Of a stretch of DNA of 64,000 nt, positions 25,269-38,810 are shown in pieces. The notes beneath the pieces are model-generated. The model ran no database searches. It saw only the letters and a program-made list of their open reading frames with translations, and had not been told where the DNA came from. Position 1 is the stretch's first letter. The number at the start of each line of letters is the position of its first letter. Both the position numbers and the translations under genes were made by a program. Source of the DNA: Linnemannia elongata (Eukaryota > Mortierellomycota > Mortierellomycetes > Mortierellales > Mortierellaceae). The stretch is from NCBI GenBank assembly GCA_036320915.1, contig JAXBDG010000007.1, forward strand, positions 1,612,001-1,676,000, given 5' to 3'.

Positions 25269-25535
25269 CGTCTGCTCCTTGGTATTTGTTGTAAGGCAGG
25301 TCAATGGTATGAATGAATGAATGAATGAGTACGAAGAGAGTGTCGAAAACTGATAACAATAAAAGTACAGGTAATAGTACAAAAAGGAAGAAAGGAAGAA
25401 CAATGAAGCGAAGAGTGTATGTATATGCGTGTGAAGAGAGAAAAGAGCGAGGGTGTGGAATGGATGCAGAAGAAGCATCCAAACCAGAAATACCAAGAAA
25501 GGGTGAGAAGAGAAGAAAAGAAACGGACAAAAGAA

Positions 25536-25568
<33 letters not shown>

Positions 25569-26029
25569 TGGGTCTCCAATTCATGTGTGGTAGAATAGAC
25601 CGGGCACCTGCATGCCTTTCATTCCCTTTCTTGTTTAGTGTTCACACAGGAGGCCAATTGAACTCCAATTTGAGCCCACGCCTCTTTTGTGTTATTGTCC
25701 TATTTTCACTCCTGATCCACCTCAACATGACACGACACACGACACCCTTACACAGGAACAACAGGAAAGAACAACATAAAAGAGACGCTGATTCGCCCGA
25801 TCTGCCTCAATGCCGGCGATCCATATCTTCCTTGTTGATTACCAATGAACACCGGGCACGCAGAGTTGCAATTGACAGAAGGTTAGCAGATCCAAGGAAT
25901 GAAAGGAGAAAGAAAAACGAACTCACTCTCGACCATTTCACAGTATCCATAGGCCATTCCTTCCAGGGACCCAATTGATGTGGTTTCCGTAGTTTGTATT
26001 TTTTTTAAAACTCAATTGATGTGCAAGGA
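25269..26029. other. intergenic, promoter of the SLC35C2-like gene
   Basis: On the minus strand, 25269-25570 is a pyrimidine-rich leader containing a T tract (plus-strand A-run near 25539-25566). No gene is seen in 25600-26029. Confidence 0.6.
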
Positions 26030-27266
26030 CTAGCTGAGATCGAGATCAAAGATATCGGCAGCATCCTCATCATCAGGCTCCTGTTGCTGCTGTTGCTGTT
26101 GTTGCTGCTGCTGAAGCTGGTCCTGCCTTTCCCTGTTCCGTCCGTAGAACGACAACCCCTCATCCTCCGAACTCGATCCCGAATCATCATCATCCTCGTC
26201 CATCAGTCCGAGTGGTGGCATCATAACCATGTGGCCATTCATAAGACCACCAACTCCTAGTCCTGCTCCTGCATCTCCTCCAACTCCTGCTCCTGCTCCT
26301 ACGCCCGAAATAATACCGCCCACGGGCGTAGCACCCTCCCCACTCTCTCCGGGGACGACGAGGGGTTGTATTGGCTGACCGGCCATGCCGGGCATGACCC
26401 CTCCATCGAGCGAGACCAGTGCCGCTGCAGGGACGTGTTGTTGGTTCAGAATACCGGCACGCATGCTGACCTCCCGAGGATAAGGTGGTTCAAAGGGTTG
26501 GTTGGGATCTGCTGGGTTAAAGTTAGGTGGTGCCGACGTATAATTCCCGAGTCTGTTTGCATACGCCACAATCTCGCTCACTGGAATCTCGGCTACATGG
26601 ATTTTGGAAGTCGTGAAAAGGAAAAAATATAATAACCTTGTAATTAATGGAATTGAACCTTTGTGGCAACGCAACGCGACAAATGTTTGGCATTCTTCCC
26701 CGTAAATCCCTTTGAGTTGAGCGACAAGTAATGTCGTTACCTAGGCGTGCATCGGTAGAGGCGGCCATCTTTTCGTCGTGGTTCTCAAGACTAGCCTCCA
26801 AAGTCTCCTTGGCCATTCTCAGCGTCCGGATCACCTCCATGATCGCTTTATCGACACCTTCAATCTCCTTCCGCACTTGCAAAATCTTGCGCTGTTGAAT
26901 CTGATGTTGCTCGACTACATCGTATCATCAATGCAGATAAAAGACAAGAAAAAAAAAAAGAAGGCAGGCTTGTTAGACGTGTTTAGCTAAACACATTTCC
27001 AGTGTCCTGCCTGCACGCGACTTTCTTTTATTGTTATCCTGTTAGCCAAAATAACAACTGCAAAAAGAAGAGAGCTTACTCTTGTCAACGTTGCCCATGA
27101 GAGTGTTGTCAAGTTGAACGATCTGCTTCATCATGTCATTAGGCGACTCGGGAGGTGTCTTCCCGTCGGCAAGAATGTCGAACGACGTGAACAGTCCTTG
27201 CGTCAGACGCGAGTACTCTGTGATCTGGTCCCGCACCTGTTGCCGGAGCGATTGCTGTGATGTCAT
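26030..27266 (-). CDS. MED4: Mediator complex subunit 4
   Basis: Three minus-strand exons, 27080-27266, 26741-26914 and 26030-26592, give 307 residues. MED4 is a middle-module subunit of the RNA polymerase II Mediator. The N terminus (about 1-120) is helical and charged, with the RKILQVRKEIEGVD coiled segment. Exon 3 carries the family signature VSEIVAYANRLGNYTSAPPNF, followed by a proline-rich PFEPPYPREVSMRAG. This matches the YA-R-I-S-YTTSAPP block known from MED4. The C terminus is glycine-rich, then acidic, with a polyglutamine run (encoded around 26080-26115), and ends in DIFDLDLS, a usual acidic MED4-type tail. Both introns are phase 1. Confidence 0.92.
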
Positions 27267-27835
27267 TTATGATGGGCGTTGTCTTTGCTCGAAAGGAAGG
27301 TCTGTGTCGATTTGCGTTTTGTTGTAATCCTGAGCGTGATGCCAGGCTTGTAGTAGTTGCTGAGGGTGAAAAGGAAGGCGAATTGAAGGGAAAGAGAGAT
27401 GTGTTAACCCATAAACAACGAACACACTAAAATATATATATCCTACCTCCAGGCAACCCTGCGCCACCAAAGATCACAAAATCAGGAACAAGCCTGCTCG
27501 CTTAGTTCGTCAGGAGGTATCAACGGACGTAAGAGTCAACAATTGAATCAAGCCTTCCCTTCTCTCACCCCTGGACGACCAGAGCAACAACCATTGCAAG
27601 AACCATGAGAACAAGGGGTTTGTTGAGACAAAAACTATTCGAGTTTTTAGTATTAAAAGAATGGGCAAGAAGAATATCTACAACAAATCTAAAGGAAATG
27701 CAAACGAATACAAAAAAAAGCAGTGGAAAAGAGAGTGAACGAGGATAATCTAAAATTCTATGAGGGGGACCTTAGACTGGGAAAATGAGTGGAGTGAATG
27801 GGGGGGATAATTAAAAAGAGAGGGGAACGGGTTCT
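27267..27835. other. gap between MED4 and eEF3
   Basis: 569 bp between two leftward genes. It must contain the MED4 promoter and the eEF3 3' UTR. No distinct motif recognised. Confidence 0.5.
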
Positions 27836-30800
27836 TTAAAACTCCTCCTCGGACTCGGAGACCTCCTCACCACGCTTCTTGGCAGCAGCGCGACGCTTCT
27901 GCTTGTCCTTGATCTCCTTGCGGGACAACTTGCGGGTAGACTTGACCTTCTCGACGTTACCGAAGGCATCGACCTTAACCTCCTCCTCCTTCATGACGAT
28001 CTTCTCCAAGTTCTTCTGGGTGTAGTTGTTACCGGAGACGGTCAAGACACCAGCGACGACAGACCACTTCTCAACAGTGACAGTGTCAGTGAACTCGCGG
28101 TTGTGGGAAATAATGACAACTCCACCACCAAACTCCTTGATGGCCAAGGACAAGGCACCGAGGGAGTCACGATCCAAGTAGTTGGTGGGCTCGTCCAAAA
28201 CCAACAAATGGGGGTTGAGCCACATGGCGGCGGCAAGGACGACCTTGACCTTCTGTCCTCCGGAGAGACCCTTGATGCGGGAGTGAGTAGCGAACTCGGC
28301 ATCGAGACCGAGATCACCCAAGTGCTTCTCGACCTCAACGGCGGTCAAGGAGCGGGTCCAGGCACCAGCCTTGGCAGCCTCCTTGTCGTCGAAGGCCTGG
28401 AGGACCTTCTCGAAACCCCACTCCTCGAGCTTCTCACGGGGAATCCAGGCGTTGTCCTCGTACGAGCGGCCAACGAACTGAACCTCGTACTCGAAAGAGC
28501 GCTTGGCCTTACGACGTCCGTAAAGGTCCTCGATCTGGACCTTCTCGATCTTCTCGTTAATCTCCCACTGGATGAACTTCTTCATCTGGGCCTCCTCCTC
28601 GGGCGAGATCTTGCGAGTGGCCTTGTTGACCATCTCACGATCCTCACCGTACTGGTAACGCCAGCGGATGTACTCGTTGGGGGTCTTCTCCAAGTGCTGC
28701 TCGACGTGGTGGAAAGCGTGCTGGGCGACGTAGGCGACACGGACGTTGGGGTGCTTGGTGACAACACCGTCGGTGGGGGCAGTCTCACCGGTCAAGACCT
28801 TGATGAGGGTCGACTTTCCGGCTCCGTTGGGTCCGATGACGGCAACACGGGAGTTCAAGGAGACCTGGCAAGACATGTTCATGATGGTCAACTTGGTGGC
28901 ACCGGGGTAGGCGAAATCGATGTTCTGGAGCTTGACGAGGGCCTTATCCTTGGACTTGACACCATCCAAGAAACCGGGCTCGGGGAGCTTGAAGGCAATG
29001 GGGGAGGCAGACAACTCGTAGTACGAGCGACCGGCGGGGTACTGCTCGACGAACTTGGACAAGTTACCCTTGTACTTCTTGAGCTTGCGGGTCTCGTAGT
29101 GGATAATACCAGTGCAGACGGTGTCGAGGAAACCAGAGTCGTGGGAAACGATCATGGAGGTGACGTTGGTGAGCGAGTTGAGGTAGTTCTGCAACCAGGC
29201 GACGTTGGCAACATCCAAATGGTTGGTAGGCTCGTCCAACAACAAGATATCAGCGTTCATCAACATGGCACGAGCCAACTCGAGCTTCATCTTCCAACCA
29301 CCGGAAAGGGAACCGACGGCCTGATCCTGCTTCTCCTGGTCGAAACCGACAGACTCGAGCATGTCAATGACAGCCTTGCGCTCGAGGTTCTTGATGTTCT
29401 CATCGTTGAAGATGAAGGTGACGACGGGGAGGTCGGCATCCTCAGCCTGCAAGTTGTGCTCGACGAAGACGGTCTTGAGCTCATCGGGCGAGGGGAAGCC
29501 CTCGAGCTGACCGGAAGCGATGGCGCGCATGAGGGTCGACTTACCGACACCGTTGGGTCCGCAAAGACCGTAACGCTGACCACGACGGAGGTTGAGGCGG
29601 GTCTTGTTCAAGAGAATCATACCACCGTAAGCGAGGGAGAACTCGCAGTCGCAGAGAAGCTCACCCTCCTCAACATCCTCAACAGCGGCGTTGGCGAGAG
29701 CGTTCTTGGCATCGTAATCGACGTAGAAGGCGTTCATCTCGTTGGCGAGAGCAGCGACCTCAGCATCGGAACCGACAGCGGCGAGGTAAGGGACGACGGA
29801 GGAAACCCAGGCATCCTTCTCGAAGTTGCGGGAAGCAATCAACTCGGCGCAGAGGGTGGAAACGTAAGCGAGGAGGGAGGCAGAGAAGGCATCCTCCTTG
29901 ACGAAGGTGGCCTTGGCCTTGAGGACCTCGAGGACCTCGGCGGCAGTGACGGTGTAGGCAATGATGACGACCTGGTCCTTGGAACCGGGCTCACCACCAC
30001 CGACACGGACCAAGGTGGAACGGGCACGCTCGGCAACGGAACGGAGCTCGGGGGAGGCACCGATCTCGATCATACGGTCCAAACCGGGCAAGAGCTTGGG
30101 CAAGAACTGCTGGGCGTGAGCGGGGTTCTCGACGAGCTTGCACATGTTGTCGATAATGACGGCGGTCTGACGCTGAATGGAGGGGGTACGCTCAGCAAGA
30201 CCACGGACAAGAAGGGGGCACATGATGGCGAGAGTGGGCTCCTCGACGGTGGTGACGAAGGTGGTGGCAGCGAGCTGGTGAATGCACTCGGCGGCCTCCT
30301 CGGGGCGGTTGATGCATCCAACGAGGTAGGGGATGGAGGAGATCAAATCGGGGTTACCAACGACGTTGAAGCAGTCAGTGATGGTCTTGGTGGCCTGGTC
30401 ACGGACCTGTTTGTTTCGTACGATAAATATGATGGGTAACAGAAGCAGCAGTTGATTAGTGTTCTGTTCTGCGTATGTTTGCCTGTCTGTCTGTCTGTCT
30501 GTCTGTCTGGATCACGTGTATTTTTTTTGTTTGTGTTTGTTTTCTCTGTCGGTCTTTTGTTTTTTTTTCGCTATTTTTCTCTGGGGTTCCTTTGTGTGGT
30601 GCAGGTTGAGCTGCTGTTGAATTCCTGTTGGCTCAGCTCCCTTTGATTTTGTATGTGTCTGTGTCCTGTAGTTGTGTCGTCGTACTGCTCCTGCTGTCGG
30701 TGTGGTTGCTTGCTGCGTTGTTGTTGCAAGGGTTGGCTGTATGTTTCTCAAAAATCCATGCTAGTTCAGCACAGACAGTGGCACAAAGGGAAAAAAATAT

Positions 30801-31622
30801 TTTCTCGGTGTGGTTTACATACCTCGGGCTTGGAGTCCCACATGGTCTCAGAGACAATGGGGATAATGTCAGAGAGAGCAGCAGAGATTTGCTATTGTGC
30901 GTTATCATTTTCCAATGAGAAACAAAAGAAACAAGAGTGTGAGTAAGCGATTCGCTGGGAGGAGAGGTTTGTTCCTGAACCAAACAACAATAACAAGGCG
31001 CAGTTTTTATCTCTCATTCTGTACCTGAGGGGCAGAGAAGGTCAAGCCGGACAAGATATCCAAGGCACCGATCTTGGAGTGCCTGTTGTACGACAACACA
31101 AAAAAGGGGGGGAAGAAGAGAACAAATCATGGATCGTATTAGTTAAACGTGTGCCTTTGCTGCATATGCTTATCGCACAACAAGAAAACAGAAGAAAAAC
31201 AACAAGCGGGGTGAAAATACTAACCACTTGGACTCCTTGATGGCGTGGAAGATGACGGGCAACAAGAGACGGACGGCGTAGCGGGTGGGGAGGGACATGA
31301 TGGCCTTAGAGGCGACCGAGGCAGCCTCACGGACAACGACCATCTTGTCAGAGTAGAGCTCAAAGACCTTGGGCATCTGGGGGATCAAGAAAGGCTCGCC
31401 AGCCTGACCGAAAGCGGTGGCAAGGGAACCGAGGGCGAGGAGGGCACCCTCACGGTGGGGAACCGACTTCTTGTTCTCGAGGAGGGGGTTAAGGGAGTCG
31501 ATAATGGCGACAGACTTGACGAGACCCTCGGTCTTGGCGAAGGCAGCCAAGGCATCGGCGGCGACCTGGCGCTGCTCGGTGTTCTCGGCCTTGATGATGG
31601 CGTCGATAAGAGGGGCAGACAT
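27836..31622 (-). CDS. TEF3: translation elongation factor 3 (ABCF-type ATPase)
   Basis: Four minus-strand exons, 31225-31622, 31025-31082, 30823-30891 and 27836-30406, give 1031 residues (yeast Yef3 has 1044). eEF3 is a fungal ribosome-associated ATPase needed for E-site tRNA release. Order: N-terminal HEAT repeats (about 1-310), a four-helix segment, ABC1 with Walker A GPNGVGKST near residue 458 and signature LSGGW, then ABC2 with GPNGAGKST. A chromodomain-like insertion in ABC2 (FEYEVQFVGRSYEDNAWIPR) follows, then signature LSGGQKVKV with LLVLDEPTNYLD, and a lysine-rich tail. Codon use is extremely biased to C/G endings, as in highly expressed genes, which creates a 778-codon open antisense frame. 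The last two introns flank a 69-nt exon. Confidence 0.97.
30483..30508. repeat. CTGT tetranucleotide repeat in eEF3 intron 3
   Basis: About six tandem CTGT units on the plus strand, within the intron 30407-30822. Confidence 0.85.
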
Positions 31623-32114
31623 ATTGTTGGAAGAGGGGTATTACCAAAGGGGAGAGAGGAAGAGAGGGTGAAGGGGTGGTGGGTTCAGAAAAGAATGGAA
31701 GTGTGCGGGAGTGAGTGGATGAGGTGGTAATGCCTGAGCCAACAAGTTCTGATGAGAGGGGAGGGGGGGTGAAGGAGGTCGGGAGAAGAGGAACGAACCA
31801 ACGGCTCAGGGGCACCGATGCTTTTTGTATCGAAAAAAAAAAATAAAAAAATTTTCTCAACGGCCGTATTGGTGGCTTAGCTTCGTCTTTGTTGGGACTA
31901 TTTTTTGTTATTAGCGGCCTCTTTACCCTTTTGCTAATTCTTTCGTCGTGCTGCAGCAATACAGAGAGCAAATATAGAATCATTCGCCTTCAAAAAGGGA
32001 CCAACCACAACCCACAGACAGGACGCAGATAAAGTCAACATACATCAGTGGAAGGGCAACAGGGCAAACAGGCCACTCCCTTCTCTAGTGTCAGGTACCT
32101 GCCCTCCTTCCTCG

Positions 32115-32157
<43 letters not shown>

Positions 32158-33319
32158 CACGCGAAAGTGAGAAGTCAGAAATGAGGAGGTCCAAGCGTGC
32201 AGGGTGGACCAATGGGAAGAGGATATCCTATTGATACAAATGACGATTTGGACGGAAGCACTCTCGACACTCATACCCAAACGGCAAAGCCAATAAACCA
32301 CGTTTTTTTTTTTATCTTTTGGTTCTCTCTCAATGTTTATCCATCGTCCCATCTCCATTATCCCGCAACAAAGAGAAAAATAGGGGCTAGGGTTAGGGAC
32401 CGTCATCGATGTGCCTGTGTCTTTTCCCGGGATGACTCTCATTGGTCTCATCGATCGAGGAAAGGTACGGAAAAAAAATGAAAAGATAGAAAAAAGGATG
32501 ACTTCCACTTGAAAAACAAAAAACGAGTGCTAACATACACAATGTACTCCTTCCGGAGTATCTCCTTCATTCACCTCATGGTCATCTTCGGAATTAGAAC
32601 TTGCAACTTGTCAACTTGTTGCTGCTGCGGGCCGGTGGAAAACCTGGGCAATGAACGGTCGCAGGAAGGACACATCACATCACAAAAAGACCGCTGGGCA
32701 AAGTCATCCTCCAGTCGATTTGCAGGAAATGAAAAAAAAAGGTTTTGGTTTCAAAAGACCGTACTTTTGAACAACATGACGAAACTGCCTTTTATCCATG
32801 TGTACATGTTGTACGAGTGTGGGAGCGAGTGGCCCATGCCCATTCCTGACCCCGCTCACTCCAATACCAATCCTAGTCAGTCCTCTTTGGCCGTTGTTCC
32901 AACCGGAAGAAAAGAACGAGAGAAAAAAAAAACTTTTCCCCCATTTTTCCTCTTTGAACCTCCGAAATCGGCCCGAGGGGTCTGAGGGTCCGAAGGTTAT
33001 TTGCCCAGGTCCAACAAGCAAACCTTTCTTGCTTTTAGTAATTATGTTTTTTATTCATAGTATAGGTAAAAAGTTTTTTTGCTTGAGAGTAAGAAACAAA
33101 AAACCTACAGCGAAAAGGCTGCTGTTGGTCTTTTTGAACAGAAGAAATCGAAGGTAGAAAGAAGAATTAAAATAGAGTAATTATAGTGCGTTGGTTTTGG
33201 ATCCAAAAAAAGTGAACATGCCTTCGCCTTTTTTTCAAGTGTGTAGGTTGAGAGAGAGAAAAGTATGCCGGGGAATGCCGAATGACGTAGAAAACAATGC
33301 AAAAAAATGAGAGTTCATC
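31623..33319. other. eEF3 upstream region
   Basis: 1.7 kb between the eEF3 start and the myosin stop. It holds an A37 run (32117-32153) and AT-rich sequence. A short TAGGGTTAGGG at about 32388-32398 is a single telomere-like motif only. No gene recognised. Confidence 0.5.
32117..32153. repeat. A37 homopolymer
   Basis: Run of 37 A upstream of the eEF3 gene. Confidence 0.9.
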
Positions 33320-36300
33320 TTAAACGACGACAAGGTGCATCAGGGACTTGAGTCGGCTCAGGTTGACCAACCAGCCAGGCAGGTACCTCTCGCCCTCCAA
33401 GTCAACATCGCGAATCTCGGGCGTCTCGAACGATCCTGCATCCTCGAGCGAGATGGCATCCAACATCAGCGTGTCGTTCTTCTCGTTCGCCGCCACCCGC
33501 ATCGCAATCGCCTTGATCAGATCAGGGCTCACGGGCACCTCGTAATCGGCAATCTGGTAGTTCTGAACCAGCTTCTGCACCTGCGTGGGCGTCAACATCC
33601 AGCAGACATCGTAGATGATCTCGATATCATTGTGCGACGCCTTCTTGAGCTGCAACAGCTTGGTCGCTTGCATCAGATGCTCCAACTGCAGCGTGCCCTC
33701 TGGCAACTCGTGTCCCTTGCACCACTCCTCAATCCGCGTAATGTTGTACTGGATCTGCATCGCTCGCTTCCAGGTACAGAAGTTGCGGCGCATCAATAGG
33801 TCGTTAAAACCAGTGACACCAACCATCTTGAGGAGCTCTGTCATGACTTGGCGGACGACCGAGTGCTCGACATAGTAACAGCTCATCGCCTTCCAGATCT
33901 TGTTGAACAACAACAACAGGTCATCCATACTGAAGGTCGGGCCAGATCCAATCAACTTGTTGAAGAACCGGCCAGAGTCGTTGGTGATGAATCCAGGGAG
34001 AGCCTGGCTCTCAATGATTGCGGGGATAATCATCTTGTTGAGCTGCTTCTTGAGCGACTTCATCCAGACGTGGAAGATGTTGTACTCGAGGCACTCAAGC
34101 TCATACTTGACCGTCGACACCAGCTGCTCATACTCGCTCCACAAGTGCTCGTTACTCCTGGCAGCGTACTCTTCCCGAGTAATCTCCTGCTCACTGATAC
34201 AAATCATTGACAACAGCTCATGGACGTTCGACAACCAGTACGCACAAGGGATAATGGTGTCGTCGCCAGAGATGGCCATCGACTGCTGCTGGATCGCCTG
34301 CATGACGTTGATCATCAACCGCTCAGACTCCTTGACGTAGCCGTACTTCCACATCTGGGTCGTCAGCATGCCAATGAGATGGGCCGGGAACATGACCTCC
34401 TTGACCATAGGAAGGTTAGACAGGCTGGGCGAGGGGATCTTGATGTTCTTGATCAGACCTTGCAACACCTCCTCCTGCAAGCCCTCCTCGTCCTCCAAGA
34501 TGCGCATAATCTCAACCTCGGGCTGCTCCACTAGACTGTGGATACTTGGGCGGGCACGAGCGACACGACGAGCCCAATCATCACTTGACATGGTCTTGTT
34601 GTTGCGACTGTGGTTGTCGAGGTTATCAAAGACGCTATTGGTGGTCTTTTGGGGCTTGAAGATGGTGATATTCTCGAGAGCGGCAATGTCGGGCGTACTG
34701 TTGCTGCGGTTGCGAAGGACCTTGGGGGCAGAGGCCTTGATGTTGTGGTGAGGAATAGGGACGGAGGGGGGCAGGGCAACGACCTTGTGCTGCGACGTGT
34801 CCTTGGTGACGTTGTTGTTCCCAAAGGAGTAGGCGCTCTCGTACTTGTCGAAGGTGTGGTTATTAATGGCGTTGACGCTGTGAGTAGGCGGCAAGGTGGA
34901 CGAGTTGCTGGTGGGGGGTGACATGGCCTTGCCAGTGACAGGGAAGCTGGAAGTGTCCCTTCCGGTGGCCTTGGACAGCTGAGCGAGCTGCTCCTTGACG
35001 TACTGGTTCTCGCGTCGGAGGGCCGTCACCGTTTCCGAGTCGTCGGGCTTGACCTTGGCCGCAGCGGCAAGCTTGTGGATCTCCTCCTTGCTCTTGGCCA
35101 ACGAGTCCGTCAGCTTGTGGATCTCTTGGTCGAGCGACCGGACCTTCTCGATCGCCTCGTTATATTTGGATTGTAATTCGACATTCGCTGCTTTCAAAGT
35201 CTCGAACTCGGCCTTGGGTACAGTCGGGTTCTCGGCAGCAAGTGCAATCTCCTTCGACTTGGATTGTTGTGATGATTCGAATCGTTCTCTCCATAATCGG
35301 ACCTGGTTTTCGAGGCTCGCCACTTGGGAGTCGAAAGATTTGTTCTGCTGATGCGCCAAGTCCAAAGCTCGCGTCAGCTCCACCACTTTTCCCTCCAGGC
35401 GGTAAGAGACTTCTTTGAGGTGGTTCACAGAACGGGCCTCGGCCTTGAGGGTAGCCAGCTCCTTGCGAGCCTTGTTGCGGCGGATACAGGATTGGATGAG
35501 TACGATCGCCTTGAGTTCCTTCTTGAACTGGCGACGGGCATGAACACCACGCCAGATCTGCTGAATTTTGGTCGCTCCGTTGGTCTCGCGCATGTTCTGG
35601 AAGGCAAGGCGGGCTTGCTTGGCACGGACCGCGCATTGGATACGGAGAACATGGTTGCGGGCATCGACGTACTTCTTGCGCTGGACATAACCACGCATGA
35701 AGGTTTGGAGGAGAACTGCAGAACGATCCTCGCGAATCGCACGTGCGGCCTTCTCGGCGATAAGCTTGCGGGTGAGGCACTGCAGCTTGATGGCGGCACG
35801 ACGGACAATCTGGTAGCGCTTCTGGCAGACGAAGCGACGCATGTTCTTCTGGATCAAGGTCGCGTACATGTTCAGCTTGCTGGTACGGAGGTTCTCCATG
35901 TACGCAAGCAGACCGGCGCGGAAGAAGATCTTGGTCAGACCGACTTGGTATTTGTCTGGCTCGGTAATGGTGGCCTCAAGAATGGCAGAGCACATCTTTT
36001 GGGTATCGAACCCCCACTGGGATGAGTTGACCAACATGTAGTAGCGCTCGACAAACTCAGGGAAGGACCAGCGGGATGGATAACCAGCACAACTGATGCG
36101 AATAGTCTCCAAAACACCGCAGGCACGCAGCTGACCGAGGACCATGGGGGCATCAAAGATCCAAGGTTGTTTGGCCTCGTTGGGCTTGAGACAACGGATA
36201 TAGTGGACATTGGTCGAGTTGATGGTATCCATGAGCTGGATAAGAGATCCCTTGAAGATCGATCCGAGCGTGGGCTTCCTGTTGATCACACTCTTGCGCT

Positions 36301-38810
36301 TGTCTTCGCTCAACTATGGTTTGTCACACCAACAATGTAAATGTAAGCACATTTGTAAATGGACGCCTACAAATGGAGCAATAAAACCATAAAGAGAAAA
36401 ATACTCACACTGCCGCCAGCTCCGAGGGTTGCGCTCGTCATCAAGACTTCCTCCAGGAATTCGTTGTCAGAGTTCTTGATCAAGTTCAGCAACTCGTCAG
36501 GTAGGGTATCACGGTTCTTTTCCAAGAATCCCTCGCACTCGTACGTGACATCGTGGGCGTAGTGGGAGATAGTGAAGGCCGAGTTGGAAAAACGAGGCTT
36601 GGTGAACCAACTCTTGTGCTTCTCGGTGCCGAGTTGAGTGAACAGCTTGTTGCACCAACCTTGGTCGGATCCGGAGGGCATGCGGGACTCCTCATCCAGG
36701 AGCGAAAGGACACCTAGCCTGCCCTCAATCATCTCAATACAGGGCTGGTTGTCGCTAAAGTCGATGAACTTCCAGTCAATCTTTTCGCGGATGTACTCCT
36801 CCTGCTCCAGCTTGAACACATGCTGGTTGAACTCTTGCTGCAGCTTTTCGTTGGCATAGTTGATACAGAACTGTTCGAACGAGTTCTTCTTGAAATGCTC
36901 GAAACCGTAGATATCGAGGACACCGATGAAGGAGTGGATCTTGCTGGCAATGGCTTCGCTGGAGAGACTGGCGTTGATGTTGTTGACAAGCCAGTCAAAG
37001 AGGGAAGAGTAGATGTACTTGGCCACAGAGTCACGCACCACCAAACTCTGGTCGGGCTTGAGGTTCGAGACGATCTTTTCCGAACGGGTTGTGATCTGCT
37101 TCTTGATGAGCCACTTCTTGAACTCTGACGCAGGGACACCCAGGACCTTGGAGGCAATGATCAACGAGGGGTCATCGTCCGAGATGACAGAGTCCACTCG
37201 TCCGGTGACTTGAATGTTTCCAATGTGCAAGAGTGCTGCCAAGAGTCGGAAAATATACCACTGAACCTGGACAGAGATACCAATGGTCGAAAGGGACCGC
37301 TGGGTGATCTCAAACTCGGCTGCATCGTCGACACCGTTGATGGTCTGGACACCACCCTGCTTGAGATAGTGGAACTGCTGGATGGACTGTAGGTCGAGTT
37401 CCTTCTTTTCTGAGGGCGGAGCACCGGCGACGAGTTGGTAAAAGATATGGTAGTTACGTTCCAGCTCGGGCTGGTATACAAGACGAGATCGCTCCAGGAG
37501 GTAGGTCCTAATCTTTGCACCGATAATGTTGCGTTCCTTGTCGAACTGAATTTCTGTGAACTTTCCGAAGCGGGACGAGTTGTCGTTACGGGTCGTTTTA
37601 GCGTTACCAAAGGCTTCCATGATGGGGTTGGTGGCGAGAATCTGCTCCTCTGTTTCGCTCATGCCAGCCTTGATAGAATTCTCGCTTGGTTCACTGTCGT
37701 CTGCAGTGGCGAAATAGCGCATGATGAACTTTGCACTGACGGTTTTACCAGCACCAGACTCTCCGGAGACAACGATGGTCTGGTTCTTTTCGTCACGGAT
37801 CATGCAGCGGTAGGCATCTTCAGCGATGGCGAAGAGATGTGGCTCGAGTTCACCACGTCTACGGCCTGAGTAGGCCTGGATGATATCTTGGCTGTAGAGG
37901 TTGACACGGGCGAAGGGGTTGGCGGCGATGAGGACGATTCCAGAGTAGGTGTAGATGTTGCAGTGGGAGTAACGCGTCTTGATATTGCTGAGGACTATAT
38001 TTGTTGATGGGAAGGGCGGAGTTCAGAGCAGAGAGTACAGAAGTGATGGTTTCAGTAAACGTGGGTAACTGATTGTTTCACCTTATTTCTACACCAGTTG
38101 TACCACCTGTTGATCATCAATTGTAGGCGTTTGTTTTACCTGCGGGCTCGTTGAGGTAGGAGAGGTTGGTGAGATCCTCGGTGCCCTCGAGGAGAGGCGG
38201 GTTGCGCATCGGAGGCAGGTTGCCATCATTGGTCTCCTTGATCTTGGCCAACGTCGACGAAAAGACATGGTCCTAAGTATGCGGTCAAGCAACCACGTTT
38301 TTTGTTGTTAACACCATTGTGGATAAAAAGTGCTCATCGCCACTTCTCTCTTTCAAAATAAAACAAACAAAACAACCACAAGTGCGTTAACTCGATTGAA
38401 GAAGGTGCTCATCGCCATCATTCTTTTTCTTTAGTGGGTCACCTGTGTGCACCAAGAAAGGGTGAACAGTGGCTAGATCTTTTGTTCCGTTTTCACCGCG
38501 GACGATGAAACGAACCGACTCTGATTTCGTTATAGCACAAACGAGTGATGATGTGGTTGCTCGTCTTGTTTTCATTTCTTTTGGAGTTCTGCACACAACA
38601 CCGAAAGAGAGACAGAGATGCAGATAGAAGTAGCGCCCAAAACAAAGATGAAAAAGAAGAGAAACATACCTTTCCATGTTCGTCGACAAAGGTCAAGGTG
38701 ACTTTCCCATCGGCAGCAACATCTTTTGTCGATAGCGTTGCACTGATCCAGCCTTCCTTATCATCTATGAACCAGCACTGTGTGCCTTTGACATATGTAT
38801 CCAGTGACAT
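33320..38810 (-). CDS. MYO2: class V myosin heavy chain
   Basis: Four minus-strand exons, 38670-38810, 38140-38272, 36409-37994 and 33320-36313, give 1617 residues (yeast Myo2 has 1574). This is an actin-based motor carrying vesicles, vacuoles and other cargo. The SH3-like N terminus begins MSLDTYVKGTQCWF. The motor follows, with P-loop GESGAGKT at about 169-176, loop NDNSSRFGKF, relay IGVLDIYGFE, and actin-binding/converter elements through VHYIRCLKPN in exon 4. Six IQ motifs span about residues 770-910, then a coiled coil (about 915-1080) and a Ser/Thr-rich linker. The C-terminal DIL cargo domain lies near 1250-1560, including LWSEYEQLVSTVKYELECLEYN. The symbol is used for the class, not for one-to-one orthology. 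Confidence 0.95.

Noticed and set aside
28103..30439. 778-codon open frame on the plus strand
   Set aside because: It is exactly antisense to the eEF3 exon 4. The extreme codon bias of eEF3 removes stop codons from the opposite frame, and the Leu/Gly/Val-rich product has no domain.
32388..32398. Telomere-like TAGGGTTAGGG
   Set aside because: Fewer than two hexamers, flanked by genes on both sides; not an interstitial telomere array.
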